From positions 1-64,000 of the forward strand of contig CAZBBS010000004.1 of NCBI GenBank assembly GCA_964490145.1: a DNA stretch of 64,000 nt, read 5' to 3'. The position numbers were made by a program, and so were the translations under genes. This document shows, piece by piece, positions 17,125 to 25,990 of this stretch (position 1 is its first letter; each line of letters begins with the position of its first letter). Under the pieces are notes generated by a model. The model had not been told where the DNA came from. It saw only the letters and a program-made list of their open reading frames with translations, and ran no database searches. This stretch comes from Eutrophocola sp964490145. GTDB lineage: Bacteria > Pseudomonadota > Gammaproteobacteria > Pseudomonadales > Pseudohongiellaceae.

Positions 17125-19248
17125 ATGTCCAATAGCAGAATAATCAAGGGATATGCAGCCAGTGCACTGCTTTTTCTGGCAGTGGGTTGCAGCCAGGAAG
17201 AGCCGGCTTCACAGGCTGACACCCAGGCAGCTGCACCAGCCCGGGCGGCGTCGACCACTGCCTCCAGTCCGCTCAACACGCATCCCATGGCCCTGCCGCC
17301 AGTGGCGGACTGGCCGACCAATGGGGGTTCCTTTTACAACCAGCGCTGGTCGCCCCTGGATGAGATCAATCGGGATAACGTGACCAACCTGAAGGCAGTC
17401 TGGCGTGCTCACCTGAATGGATCGGGTATGGAAACCAAGCATTCAGCTGAAGGCACCCCGATATATCAGGACGGGGTTCTTTACATGAGCACCGGTGATT
17501 CTGATGTTTTTGCCGTGGACGTGGAAAGTGGTGAACTGAAGTGGGATTACGTCTCGGTATTTCCTGAAGGCATGGGTGAGCAGGTCTGCTGTGGTTGGGA
17601 CAACCGCGGTGTCGCCATTGGTGGCGGCAAGGTCTATGTTGGGCAGCTGGATGCCAAACTGGTTGCCCTGGATCAGGAAACCGGTGAGGTGTCCTGGGAA
17701 GCCCAGGGTGCCCGCTGGGAGGATGGCTACAGCATCACATCAGCACCCCTGTATTATGACGGTCTCGTGATAACCGGTTATGCGGGGGCCGAGAAGGGCG
17801 TGCGCGGCCGGGTTCAGGCTTTTGATGCCGAAACCGGAGAAAGCGTCTGGACCTTCTATACCATTCCGGGTCCCGGGGAAATTGGTCATGAGACCTGGCC
17901 GCAGGACAATGATGTCTGGCAATACGGTGGAGGGACTGTCTGGCAGACGCCGGCCCTTGACCCTGATCTGGGGCTTGTCTATTTCTCCACCGGTAATCCT
18001 GGCCCTGACATGAACGGTGCCATCCGTCAGGGTGACAACCTGTTTACAGCGTCCATTGTGGCGGTGGATGTCCGTACCGGCGAATACCGCTGGCACTTCC
18101 AGCAGGTGCATCATGACCTGTGGGATTACGATGCCCCGAATCCGGTCATTCTTTTTGATCTGGACCTCAATGGTGAAACCCGCAAGGCCGTTGCCGAAGC
18201 CAGCAAAACCGGTTGGGTCTATATTCTCGATCGCATCACAGGTGAGCCATTGATCGGGATAGAGGAAAAGCCGGTACCTCAGCTGGCAGAGCAGTTCACA
18301 TCCCCGACCCAGCCTCATCCCGTTGGTGATGCTTTTATTCCACAGTTCATTGACGTGGCGCCCGAAGGAACCCCTCTGGTCAACCAGGGCCGCATTTTCA
18401 CGCCTTTCCTGTATGAACCCGTCCTGGTTCAGCCAGGCCTCGCCGGTGGCGCCAACTGGGCACCCAGTGCCTATGATCCACAGCGCCAGACCATGTATGT
18501 CTGTGCGTCAGAATCTTCCGTTGCCCTGTTCATGGAAGACACCGAAGTGCTTGATGAACATGGGACAGAAACCTGGACTGGCGGAAACTTTGGCGGTTCC
18601 ACCCGCCAGACCAAGGGTATTGTTGCGGCCATTGATATGACCACCAACAAGCTGGTCTGGCAGTTCCGCTGGCAGGATGCCTGTTATTCCGGCTTCCTCT
18701 CCACCGCAGGTGACCTGTTGTTTGTTGGTCGCAGCGACGGTCGTCTGACTGCACTGGATACCGATACCGGTATGCAGGTATGGGAATTCCAGACAGGTGC
18801 GGGTATGAATGCCCCGGCCATCAGTTTCGAGAAGGACGGCACACAGTACATCGCTGCCTACTCTGGTGGCAACCTGTTCCAGGGATCCGCCCGCGGGGAC
18901 AGCCTGTGGCTATTCTCTCTGGAAGGCCAGATGGAGCAGACCACGCCTGGCGATACACTCTCGGGTGTCAGTGGTGGCGGCGCCGGACCAGAAGTGGTCT
19001 TTGCCGATGGTGATCCCGATTACGCCGCAGGGGAGACCATCTACAAACAGACCTGTCTGCCCTGTCATGGAGAAGCCGGCATGGGTGGACACAACAATGC
19101 CATGCCGCTCAACAAACTGACCGATATCAACCAGGCTATCACCATCGTGACCACCGGACGCAACAGCATGCCAACCTTTGCCGGCGCACTGTCACCGGTA
19201 CAGATTCGTGATGTTGCCGGCTTTGTAGTGGACAGGCTGTTCGAATAG
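17125..19248 (+). CDS. PQQ-dependent alcohol dehydrogenase-type quinoprotein with C-terminal cytochrome c domain, lipoprotein
   Basis: Likely oxidises an alcohol in the periplasm, passing electrons from PQQ to its own haem. The ATG at 17125 follows AGGGGGA; an in-frame ATG at 17086 adds 13 residues ahead of a good signal and is rejected. The 707-residue product has lipobox AVGC, then an eight-bladed beta propeller. It carries the adjacent-cysteine pair (EQVCCGW, near 154-155), the calcium-ligand Glu in GYAGAEKG (near 220), Asn in STGNPGP (near 290), and catalytic Asp in HHDLWDYD (near 330). A CxxCH haem site (CLPCH, near 643) with Met candidates for the sixth ligand (NSMPTF) ends the protein. 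Substrate unknown; no pqq biosynthesis gene is in the window. Confidence 0.9.
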   Translation: MSNSRIIKGYAASALLFLAVGCSQEEPASQADTQAAAPARAASTTASSPLNTHPMALPPVADWPTNGGSFYNQRWSPLDEINRDNVTNLKAVWRAHLNGSGMETKHSAEGTPIYQDGVLYMSTGDSDVFAVDVESGELKWDYVSVFPEGMGEQVCCGWDNRGVAIGGGKVYVGQLDAKLVALDQETGEVSWEAQGARWEDGYSITSAPLYYDGLVITGYAGAEKGVRGRVQAFDAETGESVWTFYTIPGPGEIGHETWPQDNDVWQYGGGTVWQTPALDPDLGLVYFSTGNPGPDMNGAIRQGDNLFTASIVAVDVRTGEYRWHFQQVHHDLWDYDAPNPVILFDLDLNGETRKAVAEASKTGWVYILDRITGEPLIGIEEKPVPQLAEQFTSPTQPHPVGDAFIPQFIDVAPEGTPLVNQGRIFTPFLYEPVLVQPGLAGGANWAPSAYDPQRQTMYVCASESSVALFMEDTEVLDEHGTETWTGGNFGGSTRQTKGIVAAIDMTTNKLVWQFRWQDACYSGFLSTAGDLLFVGRSDGRLTALDTDTGMQVWEFQTGAGMNAPAISFEKDGTQYIAAYSGGNLFQGSARGDSLWLFSLEGQMEQTTPGDTLSGVSGGGAGPEVVFADGDPDYAAGETIYKQTCLPCHGEAGMGGHNNAMPLNKLTDINQAITIVTTGRNSMPTFAGALSPVQIRDVAGFVVDRLFE

Positions 19249-19261
19249 GCGGAGTCAGGAT

Positions 19262-19783
19262 TTGCGTTTTCGATTTTCCTGCCTGCTGCTTGCATTGAAT
19301 CTGCTCACAGGCTGTGCTGCCTTTTTTGACGGCCCGGCCTGGCCTGGGCAGGCCTATCCCCGGGATTATTTTGTTGCAGCCTACCGGGAAGACCACATGG
19401 CCCAGATGTACCAGACAGAGGACGATTATCTGTTGTGGGTTACCCGGTTTTATTACGGCAGCACAATAGCCCCCGGCTGGCTGGACCTGACCCGTCAGGT
19501 GCTCGATAAAGTTGGGCAGCCTGATCGTCGCCAGGCAGCCGACAGGCTGTTTCATCTGGGTGGGCGTATAGGCAGTGAATGGGCCAAGCCAAACGGGGTG
19601 AGGCGCCTGAATACCCGCAACGCCGCTGTCTGGCGGGATGCCCTGATCGAATCCATTGCCCAGGGGGAGCTGTTTGAATACATGGACCGTGTGGAAAATG
19701 ATGTGGAGAGCATCATCGCGGGTGAACTCGACAGTGAAGAAATTTATTTCGAACGGTATTACGTAGACGAATTTGATTTCTGA
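19262..19783 (+). CDS. Unknown lipoprotein next to the PQQ dehydrogenase
   Basis: I do not recognise this family. The TTG at 19262 is preceded by GGAG and starts a 173-residue protein with a clear lipobox (NLLTGC, Cys18). The mature part is acidic and rich in aromatics, mostly predicted helical (RDYFVAAYREDHMAQMYQTEDDYLLWVTRFYYG), ending in YFERYYVDEFDF. It starts 13 bases after the dehydrogenase stop and is followed 19 bases later by the YeiH-type transporter, so the three are probably one transcript. A structural role in the envelope near the dehydrogenase is possible but unproven. Confidence 0.7.
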   Translation: MRFRFSCLLLALNLLTGCAAFFDGPAWPGQAYPRDYFVAAYREDHMAQMYQTEDDYLLWVTRFYYGSTIAPGWLDLTRQVLDKVGQPDRRQAADRLFHLGGRIGSEWAKPNGVRRLNTRNAAVWRDALIESIAQGELFEYMDRVENDVESIIAGELDSEEIYFERYYVDEFDF

Positions 19784-19802
19784 TAACACAACCGGGGGGA
19801 AT

Positions 19803-21218
19803 ATGAAAAATTGGACGGAAGATGCAGCGGCTATCCTCCTGGGTTTTCTCATTATCACTCTGGCGCTTTGTGCCTTCCTTCTGATCCCGTTTGGGGAAGT
19901 GAATCCAGCGCTGCATGAAGCCTCATCTGTGAGCGGTTTTGATCTTTCCGCCTGGATAGACAGCCATGACACCGGCAATGTGCTGACAGCCCTGTTGTCC
20001 GAAACGGTCAACGGGGCCCGTCCAGGGCGCTGGACCCTCAATCCACTTTCAGCCTTCACCTTGGACTTTCTGGTTTCCGCCATCGGGTTTTACTTTTTTC
20101 TGGGCATCCTGTTTGCCGGGGTGTCGCTGATGATGGGGCGTCAGGCCACGGCTTTCCTGAAAGGGTTTGTGCTGGTTTTTTCTCTCGCGGTTGCAGCGTA
20201 TTTACTGGCCAACCAGGTGGACTTTCGCAATATGGGGCTGGGCTATGCCCTGTGGGCAATCCTGCTGGGCCTGTTTGTGAGTAATGTGTTCGGGATACCT
20301 GATGTTGTTCGACCAGCACTACAGCCAGAGCTGTATATCAAAACCGGATTGATCCTGCTGGGCGGAGAAGTGCTCTTTGGCAAGATTCTGGCTATAGGCC
20401 TGCCGGGCATCTTTGTGGCCTGGGTAGTAACACCGGTGGTCCTGGTGAGTACCTACTGGTTTGGCCAGAAGGTCCTGAAAATCAGCTCAAAAACCCTCAA
20501 TATCACCATCAGTGCGGATATGTCCGTTTGCGGGGTATCTGCAGCCATTGCAACAGCAGCAGCCTGCAAGGCCAGTCGGGAAGAATTGACCACGGCTGTC
20601 GGGCTGTCGATGATTTTTACCTCCATCATGATGGTGGCGCTACCTGCGTTTATCAATGCGGTAGGCATGCCGGAAGTGCTGGGCGGCGCCTGGATTGGCG
20701 GGACCATAGATGCCACCGGTGCGGTGGTGGCAGCAGGAGCATTTCTGGGCGATACGGCACTGAATGTTGCCGCCACCATCAAGATGATCCAGAACATCCT
20801 GATCGGCGTGCTGGCCTTTGGTGTAGCCATGTACTGGACCACGAAAGTGGACAGGAGCGCTGGACAGACTGTTGGCATTTCTGAAATCTGGCTGCGCTTT
20901 CCCAGGTTTGTTCTGGGTTTTCTTGGCGCCAGCATTGTGTTTTCCCTGCTGGTCGAAATGCTGGATCCGAATACGGCCATCGTACTGATAGAGGAGGGTG
21001 TTCTGGATTTCACGTCCGACATGCGTGGTTGGCTGTTCTGTCTGGCCTTCACCAGTATCGGTCTATCAGCCAATTTCCGTGAGCTGAAATCCCAGTTCCA
21101 TGGCGGTAAACCACTGGTGCTGTATCTGTGCGGCCAGACTCTGAATTTGTGCCTGACCTTACTGATGGCCTGGATCATGTTCTACCAGGTCTTTCCTGAA
21201 ATCACCGAAAGCCTGTAA
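19803..21218 (+). CDS. YeiH-family putative sulfate/anion exporter
   Basis: Polytopic membrane protein of the family formerly called conserved hypothetical 698 and annotated as putative sulfate exporter. The ATG at 19803 follows a GGGGGG stretch; an in-frame TTG at 19773 overlaps the preceding gene and is not preferred. 471 residues with about 11 hydrophobic helices. Family landmarks are LYIKTGLILLGGEVLFG, ISADMSVCGVSAAIATAAAC and GGTIDATGAVVAAGAFLG. The N-terminal region has an unusually long periplasmic-type segment between the first two helices. Substrate is not established for the family. Confidence 0.85.
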   Translation: MKNWTEDAAAILLGFLIITLALCAFLLIPFGEVNPALHEASSVSGFDLSAWIDSHDTGNVLTALLSETVNGARPGRWTLNPLSAFTLDFLVSAIGFYFFLGILFAGVSLMMGRQATAFLKGFVLVFSLAVAAYLLANQVDFRNMGLGYALWAILLGLFVSNVFGIPDVVRPALQPELYIKTGLILLGGEVLFGKILAIGLPGIFVAWVVTPVVLVSTYWFGQKVLKISSKTLNITISADMSVCGVSAAIATAAACKASREELTTAVGLSMIFTSIMMVALPAFINAVGMPEVLGGAWIGGTIDATGAVVAAGAFLGDTALNVAATIKMIQNILIGVLAFGVAMYWTTKVDRSAGQTVGISEIWLRFPRFVLGFLGASIVFSLLVEMLDPNTAIVLIEEGVLDFTSDMRGWLFCLAFTSIGLSANFRELKSQFHGGKPLVLYLCGQTLNLCLTLLMAWIMFYQVFPEITESL

Positions 21219-21233
21219 GCGGAGCAGCCTGTC

Positions 21234-21452
21234 ATGAAGTCAAAATTATTGTATTGCATGCTTCTCATTACCGGGCTGGTTCTGCTGCAACAGGTGATAG
21301 CCGCGACAACGTCCCATGTTCCTGTCATGGAAAGGCAGTCTGCTCTCATCATGGCCAATGATCTGGATCCATCAGCCTTGTTCTATATGGAAATCGATCA
21401 GGCGCTGGATGCAGAAAAACAGGTCCGGCGAACGCTGGCAGCCCGGCAATGA
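21234..21452 (+). CDS. Small exported protein of unknown function
   Basis: A 72-residue product with a strong signal peptide (LLYCMLLITGLVLLQQVIA, cleavage near AATT). The mature part is short, acidic then basic: LDPSALFYMEIDQALDAEKQVRRTLAARQ. The ATG is preceded by GCGGAGCAG. It begins 15 bases after the transporter and ends 19 bases before the GTG of a PepSY protein, so it belongs to that transcript. No family recognised. Confidence 0.6.
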   Translation: MKSKLLYCMLLITGLVLLQQVIAATTSHVPVMERQSALIMANDLDPSALFYMEIDQALDAEKQVRRTLAARQ

Positions 21453-21471
21453 TGACCGTTGGGCGGGTCGA

Positions 21472-22353
21472 GTGAACAACTGGCAGCGCTGGGTTCAGGC
21501 CCCGCAGACTCTCGGGTTTCGCCGTTTCCTGTTTCAGGTGCATCTCTGGCTGGGTATCGGATTCGGTTTGTATATTCTGGCCATCAGTGTCAGCGGCTCG
21601 GCTGTGGTGCTCAGGCCGCAGCTAAATCGCTGGTTTGTGCCGAGTCAGGTTGCCTCAAGTGAAGGCAAGCCTCTTGAGGGAGCGGCGCTGGAGCAGCGCA
21701 TCTCACAAATCTATAGCGGCTATACCGTCACCAATATCGTGCCTTCAACGCGGCCCGGACGAGCCATTTATGTAGCCTTGTCCAGGAACGGGGAGGACAG
21801 TTCAAGGTTTTTTGACCAGTACGCAGGCAATGATCTTGGAAATTCCTACCCCTGGCAGGTGCAGACGGTGGAATGGCTTACCCGCTTCCATGATGACCTG
21901 TTGCTGGATCGGCGAACCGGCCGCATGATTAACGGCATCGGCGGCATGCTTTTCCTGGTCATGACATTCTCAGGAATGGTGCTCTGGTGGCAGGGGCGGC
22001 GGCGCTGGAAAGACGGACTGCAGCTTAAAAGGGACAGTTCCCATTCCCTGATGTTCCAACTGCATTCCTTTCTGGGTTTCTGGACCCTCCTGCTGATGCT
22101 GGCCTGGGGGCTGACCGCCATTTATTTTGCCTTTCCCCAACCCTTTGACTTCATCATCGATGTCCTGGATCAGGATCTTGACGATTTTGACAGACCGGAC
22201 AAATGGCTGCTGTTTCTGATTGATCTGCATTTTGGCCGCTTCCGGGGCTCCTGGCTGGCCTATGTGTGGGTGTTTCTGGGCCTGTTGCCAGCGTTTATGT
22301 TTATCAGTGGCTTCGTCATGTGGTACCGGCGGGTGCTCAGGCGGATCCTCTGA
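21472..22353 (+). CDS. PepSY-associated transmembrane protein
   Basis: Inner-membrane protein of the PepSY-TM (PiuB/FecR-neighbour) group, often linked to siderophore or metal reduction. The GTG at 21472 begins VNNWQRWVQAPQTLGFRRFLFQVHLWLGIGFGLYILAISVSG; a longer reading to 21316 runs through the small upstream gene in another frame and is rejected. 293 residues with about four helices: first near 22-45 preceded by a conserved HLWLG, then one near GGMLFLVMTFSGMVLWW, and two more in the C-terminal half (MFQLHSFLGFWTLLLMLAWGLTAIYF, LPAFMFISGFVMWY). Transmembrane His residues could bind haem. Followed by four tandem CAAGAGG units. Confidence 0.8.
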   Translation: MNNWQRWVQAPQTLGFRRFLFQVHLWLGIGFGLYILAISVSGSAVVLRPQLNRWFVPSQVASSEGKPLEGAALEQRISQIYSGYTVTNIVPSTRPGRAIYVALSRNGEDSSRFFDQYAGNDLGNSYPWQVQTVEWLTRFHDDLLLDRRTGRMINGIGGMLFLVMTFSGMVLWWQGRRRWKDGLQLKRDSSHSLMFQLHSFLGFWTLLLMLAWGLTAIYFAFPQPFDFIIDVLDQDLDDFDRPDKWLLFLIDLHFGRFRGSWLAYVWVFLGLLPAFMFISGFVMWYRRVLRRIL

Positions 22354-22354
22354 T

Positions 22355-22382
22355 CAAGAGGCAAGAGGCAAGAGGCAAGAGG
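22355..22382. repeat. Four tandem CAAGAGG heptamers
   Basis: CAAGAGG is repeated exactly four times at 22355-22382 with a partial fifth (CAACAAGAG), directly after the PepSY stop. Related AGGCAGGAGACAAGAGGC strings occur at 54053 and 54875, so it is a recurrent short motif in this genome. Confidence 0.8.
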
Positions 22383-22393
22383 CAACAAGAGCC

Positions 22394-23173
22394 TCAGGCA
22401 GGCTTGACTGCTCTGGTGGCGATTAGCGCATCAATGACGCCGGTCAGCGCATCTTCTTCACCCAGGCTGTCTTCATAGAAGCCGGTTATGACAAGTCCCG
22501 CATCACACTGGCCCTGGATCAGATCGTGCAGGGTATGGCCAAAGCAGACCGGTTTGTTGTCATCCGTCATGAGGGATTTCAATTCCTTTTCGGGCAAATC
22601 GGTACTGTCGGCGTAGGGAATTTTGTGGCGGACGGTCAGTTTTCCGTTTTCATAATCCGCCAGGTCGAAAATAAACAGCAGAGGGTTGATGAATCCGGTC
22701 AGCAGTGTGCCGCCGGTTTTGAGGACGCGTGCGGCTTCCTGCCAGACCGGAATAACGTTGCTGGCAAACACGGTTGAAACCGGGTTGAAGACCAGATCGA
22801 ACATTGCATCATCGAATTGAGACAGGTCTGCCATGTCGCCCTGGACAACGTGAATGTGCAGCCCCTCACGCTCTGCGACTTCGGTATCACGAGCCAGCTG
22901 TTTTGCTGACATGTCCAGTACGGTGACGTTGGCACCAGCTGCTGCAAGGATTGGCGCCTGCTGACCACCACCGCTGGCCAGGCACAGGATATTCAGGCCC
23001 TCAAGATGTTCGGGAAACCATTCCCGGGGTGTCGGTTTGACCGATGTCAGCTGAATTGACCACTCGCCAATGCGCGCTGCCGCAATGGTTTCCGGATCCA
23101 CGGGCAGGGTCCATTTGTCACCCTTGTCAGCAAGTTCGTCCCAGGCTTTGCTGTTGTACTGCAATATATCCAT
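22394..23173 (-). CDS. Class I SAM-dependent methyltransferase
   Basis: A 259-residue soluble protein. Motif I is LNILCLASGGGQQAPILAAAGANVTVLDMS (near 60-89), with the SAM-acidic Asp at the end of beta 2; GDMADLSQFDDAMFDLVFNPVS follows, and ARVLKTGGTLLTGF is the post-III strand. The substrate cannot be told; the NPVS at motif IV is not the NPPY of base or glutamine methylases. It is read opposite to its neighbours and stands alone, with its own start after CATTGAGGAAGC. Confidence 0.85.
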   Translation of the reverse strand: MDILQYNSKAWDELADKGDKWTLPVDPETIAAARIGEWSIQLTSVKPTPREWFPEHLEGLNILCLASGGGQQAPILAAAGANVTVLDMSAKQLARDTEVAEREGLHIHVVQGDMADLSQFDDAMFDLVFNPVSTVFASNVIPVWQEAARVLKTGGTLLTGFINPLLFIFDLADYENGKLTVRHKIPYADSTDLPEKELKSLMTDDNKPVCFGHTLHDLIQGQCDAGLVITGFYEDSLGEEDALTGVIDALIATRAVKPA

Positions 23174-23284
23174 GATGCTTCCTCAATGAGTGTGCAATAT
23201 GACACAGTCCGGCCTGTTATTCATTTGTAAGCCGCTCTGTAATTTGGCTACACTGCGGATCACTGACCTGCCTGGTGTGTACCC

Positions 23285-24874
23285 ATGCGCGTGTTCAAGA
23301 AGCTCCTGATTTTAAGCCATCGTTATATCGGCATCCCTCTCAGTTTTTTGTTTGTGGTGTGGTTCCTGTCAGCCTTCGTCATGATTTATGCTGGCGGCAT
23401 GCCTCGTGTTACCCAGGAAATGCGTATAGAAGGTGCCAGGCCTCTCGAATTCAGCCAGGTCAGTGTTTCTCCCTGGCAGGCGGTTGGGCTTCTTGGATAT
23501 TCCCCCTTTGAAGCAAAACTGAGGACAGTCCTGGGGCGGCCAGTCTATGAGTTTCCAGAGCCCCGGTATCCCAGCACGTTTATCTGGGCTGATACCGGTG
23601 AATTCCTGAGCGAACTGAGCCAGGCACAGGGTGCGCAGATTGCCGCTGATTTCCTTGATATTCCCGTTCAATCCTTGGCTTATGATGGTTTTATCACTGA
23701 GCCGGATCAATGGACCATTCCCATCCCCAATGAACTGCCCCTGTTCAAGTACCTGGCTGATGATGAAGACGGCACTGAAATTTACGTGTCTCCCACAAGG
23801 GCACAGGTGGCTGTCTATACCACACGCCAGAGCCGGCTTCTGGCCTGGCTGGGCACTATCCCTCACTGGTTTTATTTTGCCGGCCTGCGTGCCAATCAGC
23901 CTTTATGGTATGACATCGTGGTCTGGACCTCGGGCATCGGCTGCATCATGGCCCTGCTCGGGTTGTGCCTGGGTGTTACCCAGTTCCGTAAACATGTCAG
24001 ACCATTCAGTCTGAAGCGTTCCATCCCCTATCACGGTTTGATGCGTTGGCATTACATCCTGGGTTGTGTTTTCGGCCTGTTTGCCCTGACCTGGGCTTTC
24101 AGCGGCATGCTGTCCATGGAACCTTTTGCCTGGACCAACGGCAGGGGGCTTGCCGTTGATGAAGGCGTTTATCAGGAAGGTGTCCTGGAGCTTGATGCTT
24201 TCCCTCCGCTGGACAGTGCTCAGTGGGAGAACAGGGTGGATGGACAGATCAAGGAAGTGGAATTTCGCTGGATAGGGGGAGAACCCTATTATCTGGCCAG
24301 CTACAGTCAGCATGATGGCGTTGATATGAGTAAACGTGATCGCCTTCATCAACCGTATTACATCATCGGCCAGCTGGAATCGGGCAGTATGCTGGTCAGG
24401 GCCCGAGATATGCAGGAACAGACCGGCTTCGATCCCGGTGAACTGGCGGCCAAACTGGAAGCCAGTGTCGATGCCGCCGTTACAGATTATGCCGTGCTGG
24501 ATGATTATGACGATTACTACTATTCACGAAATAACCAGCTGCCACTACCTGTGCTCAGAGTCAGGTTTGATGACCCTGCGGCCAGCTGGGTATATGTCGA
24601 TCCCCGGAAAGCGGAACTGCTGAGTCTGATTCACAGAAATTCCCGGGTGGAGCGCTGGCTTTACAGTGGACTGCACAGCCTGGATTTTGCGTTCTGGTAT
24701 CACAAGCGTCCGTTGTGGGACCTGGCAGTGATCATATTGTTAAGCGGCGGACTGGCTGTCAGTTGTCTGGGTCTGTATTTTGGTCTGAGACGACTGAAGT
24801 CAGATGTTATGCAGCTGGCAGGACGCTTGCGCAAAACCGGGAAGGTTGGCGGGGTTTCCCGTATATCTTCCTGA
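23285..24874 (+). CDS. Large PepSY-domain membrane protein
   Basis: A 529-residue inner-membrane protein. The first helix follows HRYIGIPLSFLFVVWFLSAFVMIYAGG. A periplasmic region with two PepSY-like segments is interrupted by helices near 205-235 (IVVWTSGIGCIMALLGLCLGV) and 258-280 (HYILGCVFGLFALTWAFSGML), and the last helix is near the C terminus (LAVIILLSGGLAVSCLGLYFGL). A conserved-looking HSLDFAFWYHKRPLWD precedes the final helix. Membrane His residues suggest haem ligation as in PepSY-TM reductases. Second such gene within 2 kb, separated from the first by the oppositely read methyltransferase. Confidence 0.82.
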   Translation: MRVFKKLLILSHRYIGIPLSFLFVVWFLSAFVMIYAGGMPRVTQEMRIEGARPLEFSQVSVSPWQAVGLLGYSPFEAKLRTVLGRPVYEFPEPRYPSTFIWADTGEFLSELSQAQGAQIAADFLDIPVQSLAYDGFITEPDQWTIPIPNELPLFKYLADDEDGTEIYVSPTRAQVAVYTTRQSRLLAWLGTIPHWFYFAGLRANQPLWYDIVVWTSGIGCIMALLGLCLGVTQFRKHVRPFSLKRSIPYHGLMRWHYILGCVFGLFALTWAFSGMLSMEPFAWTNGRGLAVDEGVYQEGVLELDAFPPLDSAQWENRVDGQIKEVEFRWIGGEPYYLASYSQHDGVDMSKRDRLHQPYYIIGQLESGSMLVRARDMQEQTGFDPGELAAKLEASVDAAVTDYAVLDDYDDYYYSRNNQLPLPVLRVRFDDPAASWVYVDPRKAELLSLIHRNSRVERWLYSGLHSLDFAFWYHKRPLWDLAVIILLSGGLAVSCLGLYFGLRRLKSDVMQLAGRLRKTGKVGGVSRISS

Positions 24875-24877
24875 GGT

Positions 24878-24900
24878 CCCTGCCTTGCTCAGGGCAGGGT
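24878..24900. terminator. Weak hairpin between convergent genes
   Basis: CCCTGCC (24878-24884) pairs with GGCAGGG (24893-24899) around an eight-base loop, with only three T residues after it on the plus strand. It overlaps the end of the minus-strand gene and may help both transcripts to end. Confidence 0.35.
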
Positions 24901-25836
24901 TTCCACTTCCAGATTGAGCACTTCAATGATTCTGGGGAAATTGCCGATATAAAAAGCCCCCAGAATTTCCCCCTGCAACTGCTGCATGTTGCCCCCGAAT
25001 TCAGGTGTGACTGATACCTGCAGTGTTTTACCACCCTCCAGAAACTCTGACAGACGGGTGAGGTAGTCCATGGCCAGGGTTTGCAGTTGGCGGGGAGTGA
25101 ACAGCAGCATGGTTTGCAGTTGTGCCAACAGCTGCTCCCGGTATTCATCAGCATTCATGCCCAGTCCCTGGCCCTGAATTGCCAGCATATCCCTGACCAA
25201 CCCCTGATCCTGGAGCGCGATGGATGCACTGGGAATGTCTGCACGGGCAAGCAGGGTGGTGTAGGGCGCTGGTGTGGGCGACAGGTTGTCGCTGTACTGG
25301 TTGATCTCATCAAGAGCGATGTTATGCATGATAGTGGACGTGCTTAAGCGGAATGAAGCCGGCAGCGAAATGCTCAAGGCACTATCCAGTCTGGCCTGGT
25401 CCTCGGGAACAAAATCATACTGGTAGTGTATTTCCAGGGGCAGGGTATTTTCATTCATGCGGGTGCCGATATAACTATCCAGTGCCGGACGTGTTGTATT
25501 GCCCAGCATCGGCATGCCATTGGGGAAGCGCAAACCCGTTGCCGTCAGTTGCAGGTGATGAGGCGTTGGATTGAAATAATCAAAATTGGATACCCTGATC
25601 TCATCCAGAACGTAATCGTTGCCGGCAGCATCAATGACATGCAGGCTTTGCAAATGAATGTCTCCCCGGTGGGTTAACGCGACATCCTCATACTCCAGCA
25701 GCTGGTACTGCCCACTGTCGACAAAGCCGGCGATGCGTTCGTCCACCAGTGACTTTACCCTGATATTGGCATACAGGTAGCCGCCAGCCAGCAGGGCGGC
25801 CAGGAGTGATGGAATGATCACGAGGAGCTTTTTCAT
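24889..25836 (-). CDS. Membrane-anchored protein of unknown function
   Basis: Not assigned to a family with certainty. Starting at the ATG at 25834-25836 it has 315 residues: an N-terminal anchor (KKLLVIIPSLLAALLAGGYLYA) and a large periplasmic part that begins VKSLVDERIAGFVDSGQYQLLEYEDVAL, similar in layout to YdgA/DUF945 proteins. The longer in-frame reading to 26154 has low-complexity sequence unlike an exported protein and overlaps the divergent MOSC gene. Repeated mention of SLHVIDAAGNDYVLDEIRVSNFD-like beta strands points to an AsmA-like or DUF945-like repetitive beta fold. Confidence 0.65.
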   Translation of the reverse strand: MKKLLVIIPSLLAALLAGGYLYANIRVKSLVDERIAGFVDSGQYQLLEYEDVALTHRGDIHLQSLHVIDAAGNDYVLDEIRVSNFDYFNPTPHHLQLTATGLRFPNGMPMLGNTTRPALDSYIGTRMNENTLPLEIHYQYDFVPEDQARLDSALSISLPASFRLSTSTIMHNIALDEINQYSDNLSPTPAPYTTLLARADIPSASIALQDQGLVRDMLAIQGQGLGMNADEYREQLLAQLQTMLLFTPRQLQTLAMDYLTRLSEFLEGGKTLQVSVTPEFGGNMQQLQGEILGAFYIGNFPRIIEVLNLEVETLP

Positions 25837-25990
25837 GCTTGCCAGTTTTCCTTTGTTATCAGGTAAGGGGGGTGCTTTTGCCGGCCCCGGTAACGCGTAT
25901 GGGGTTTTGCACACATTACGGGATGTTCGGGCTTTAATACGGATCACGGACATAGTATAAGACCCGCAGATTAACTGAAAATGATTCATC

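Noticed and set aside
19139..20083. 314-codon open frame on the minus strand
   Set aside because: Opposite the unknown lipoprotein and the start of the YeiH-type gene, both of which have proper signals.
22355..22391. Tandem CAAGAGG units as a CRISPR array
   Set aside because: Units are seven bases with no spacers, so this is a simple tandem repeat.
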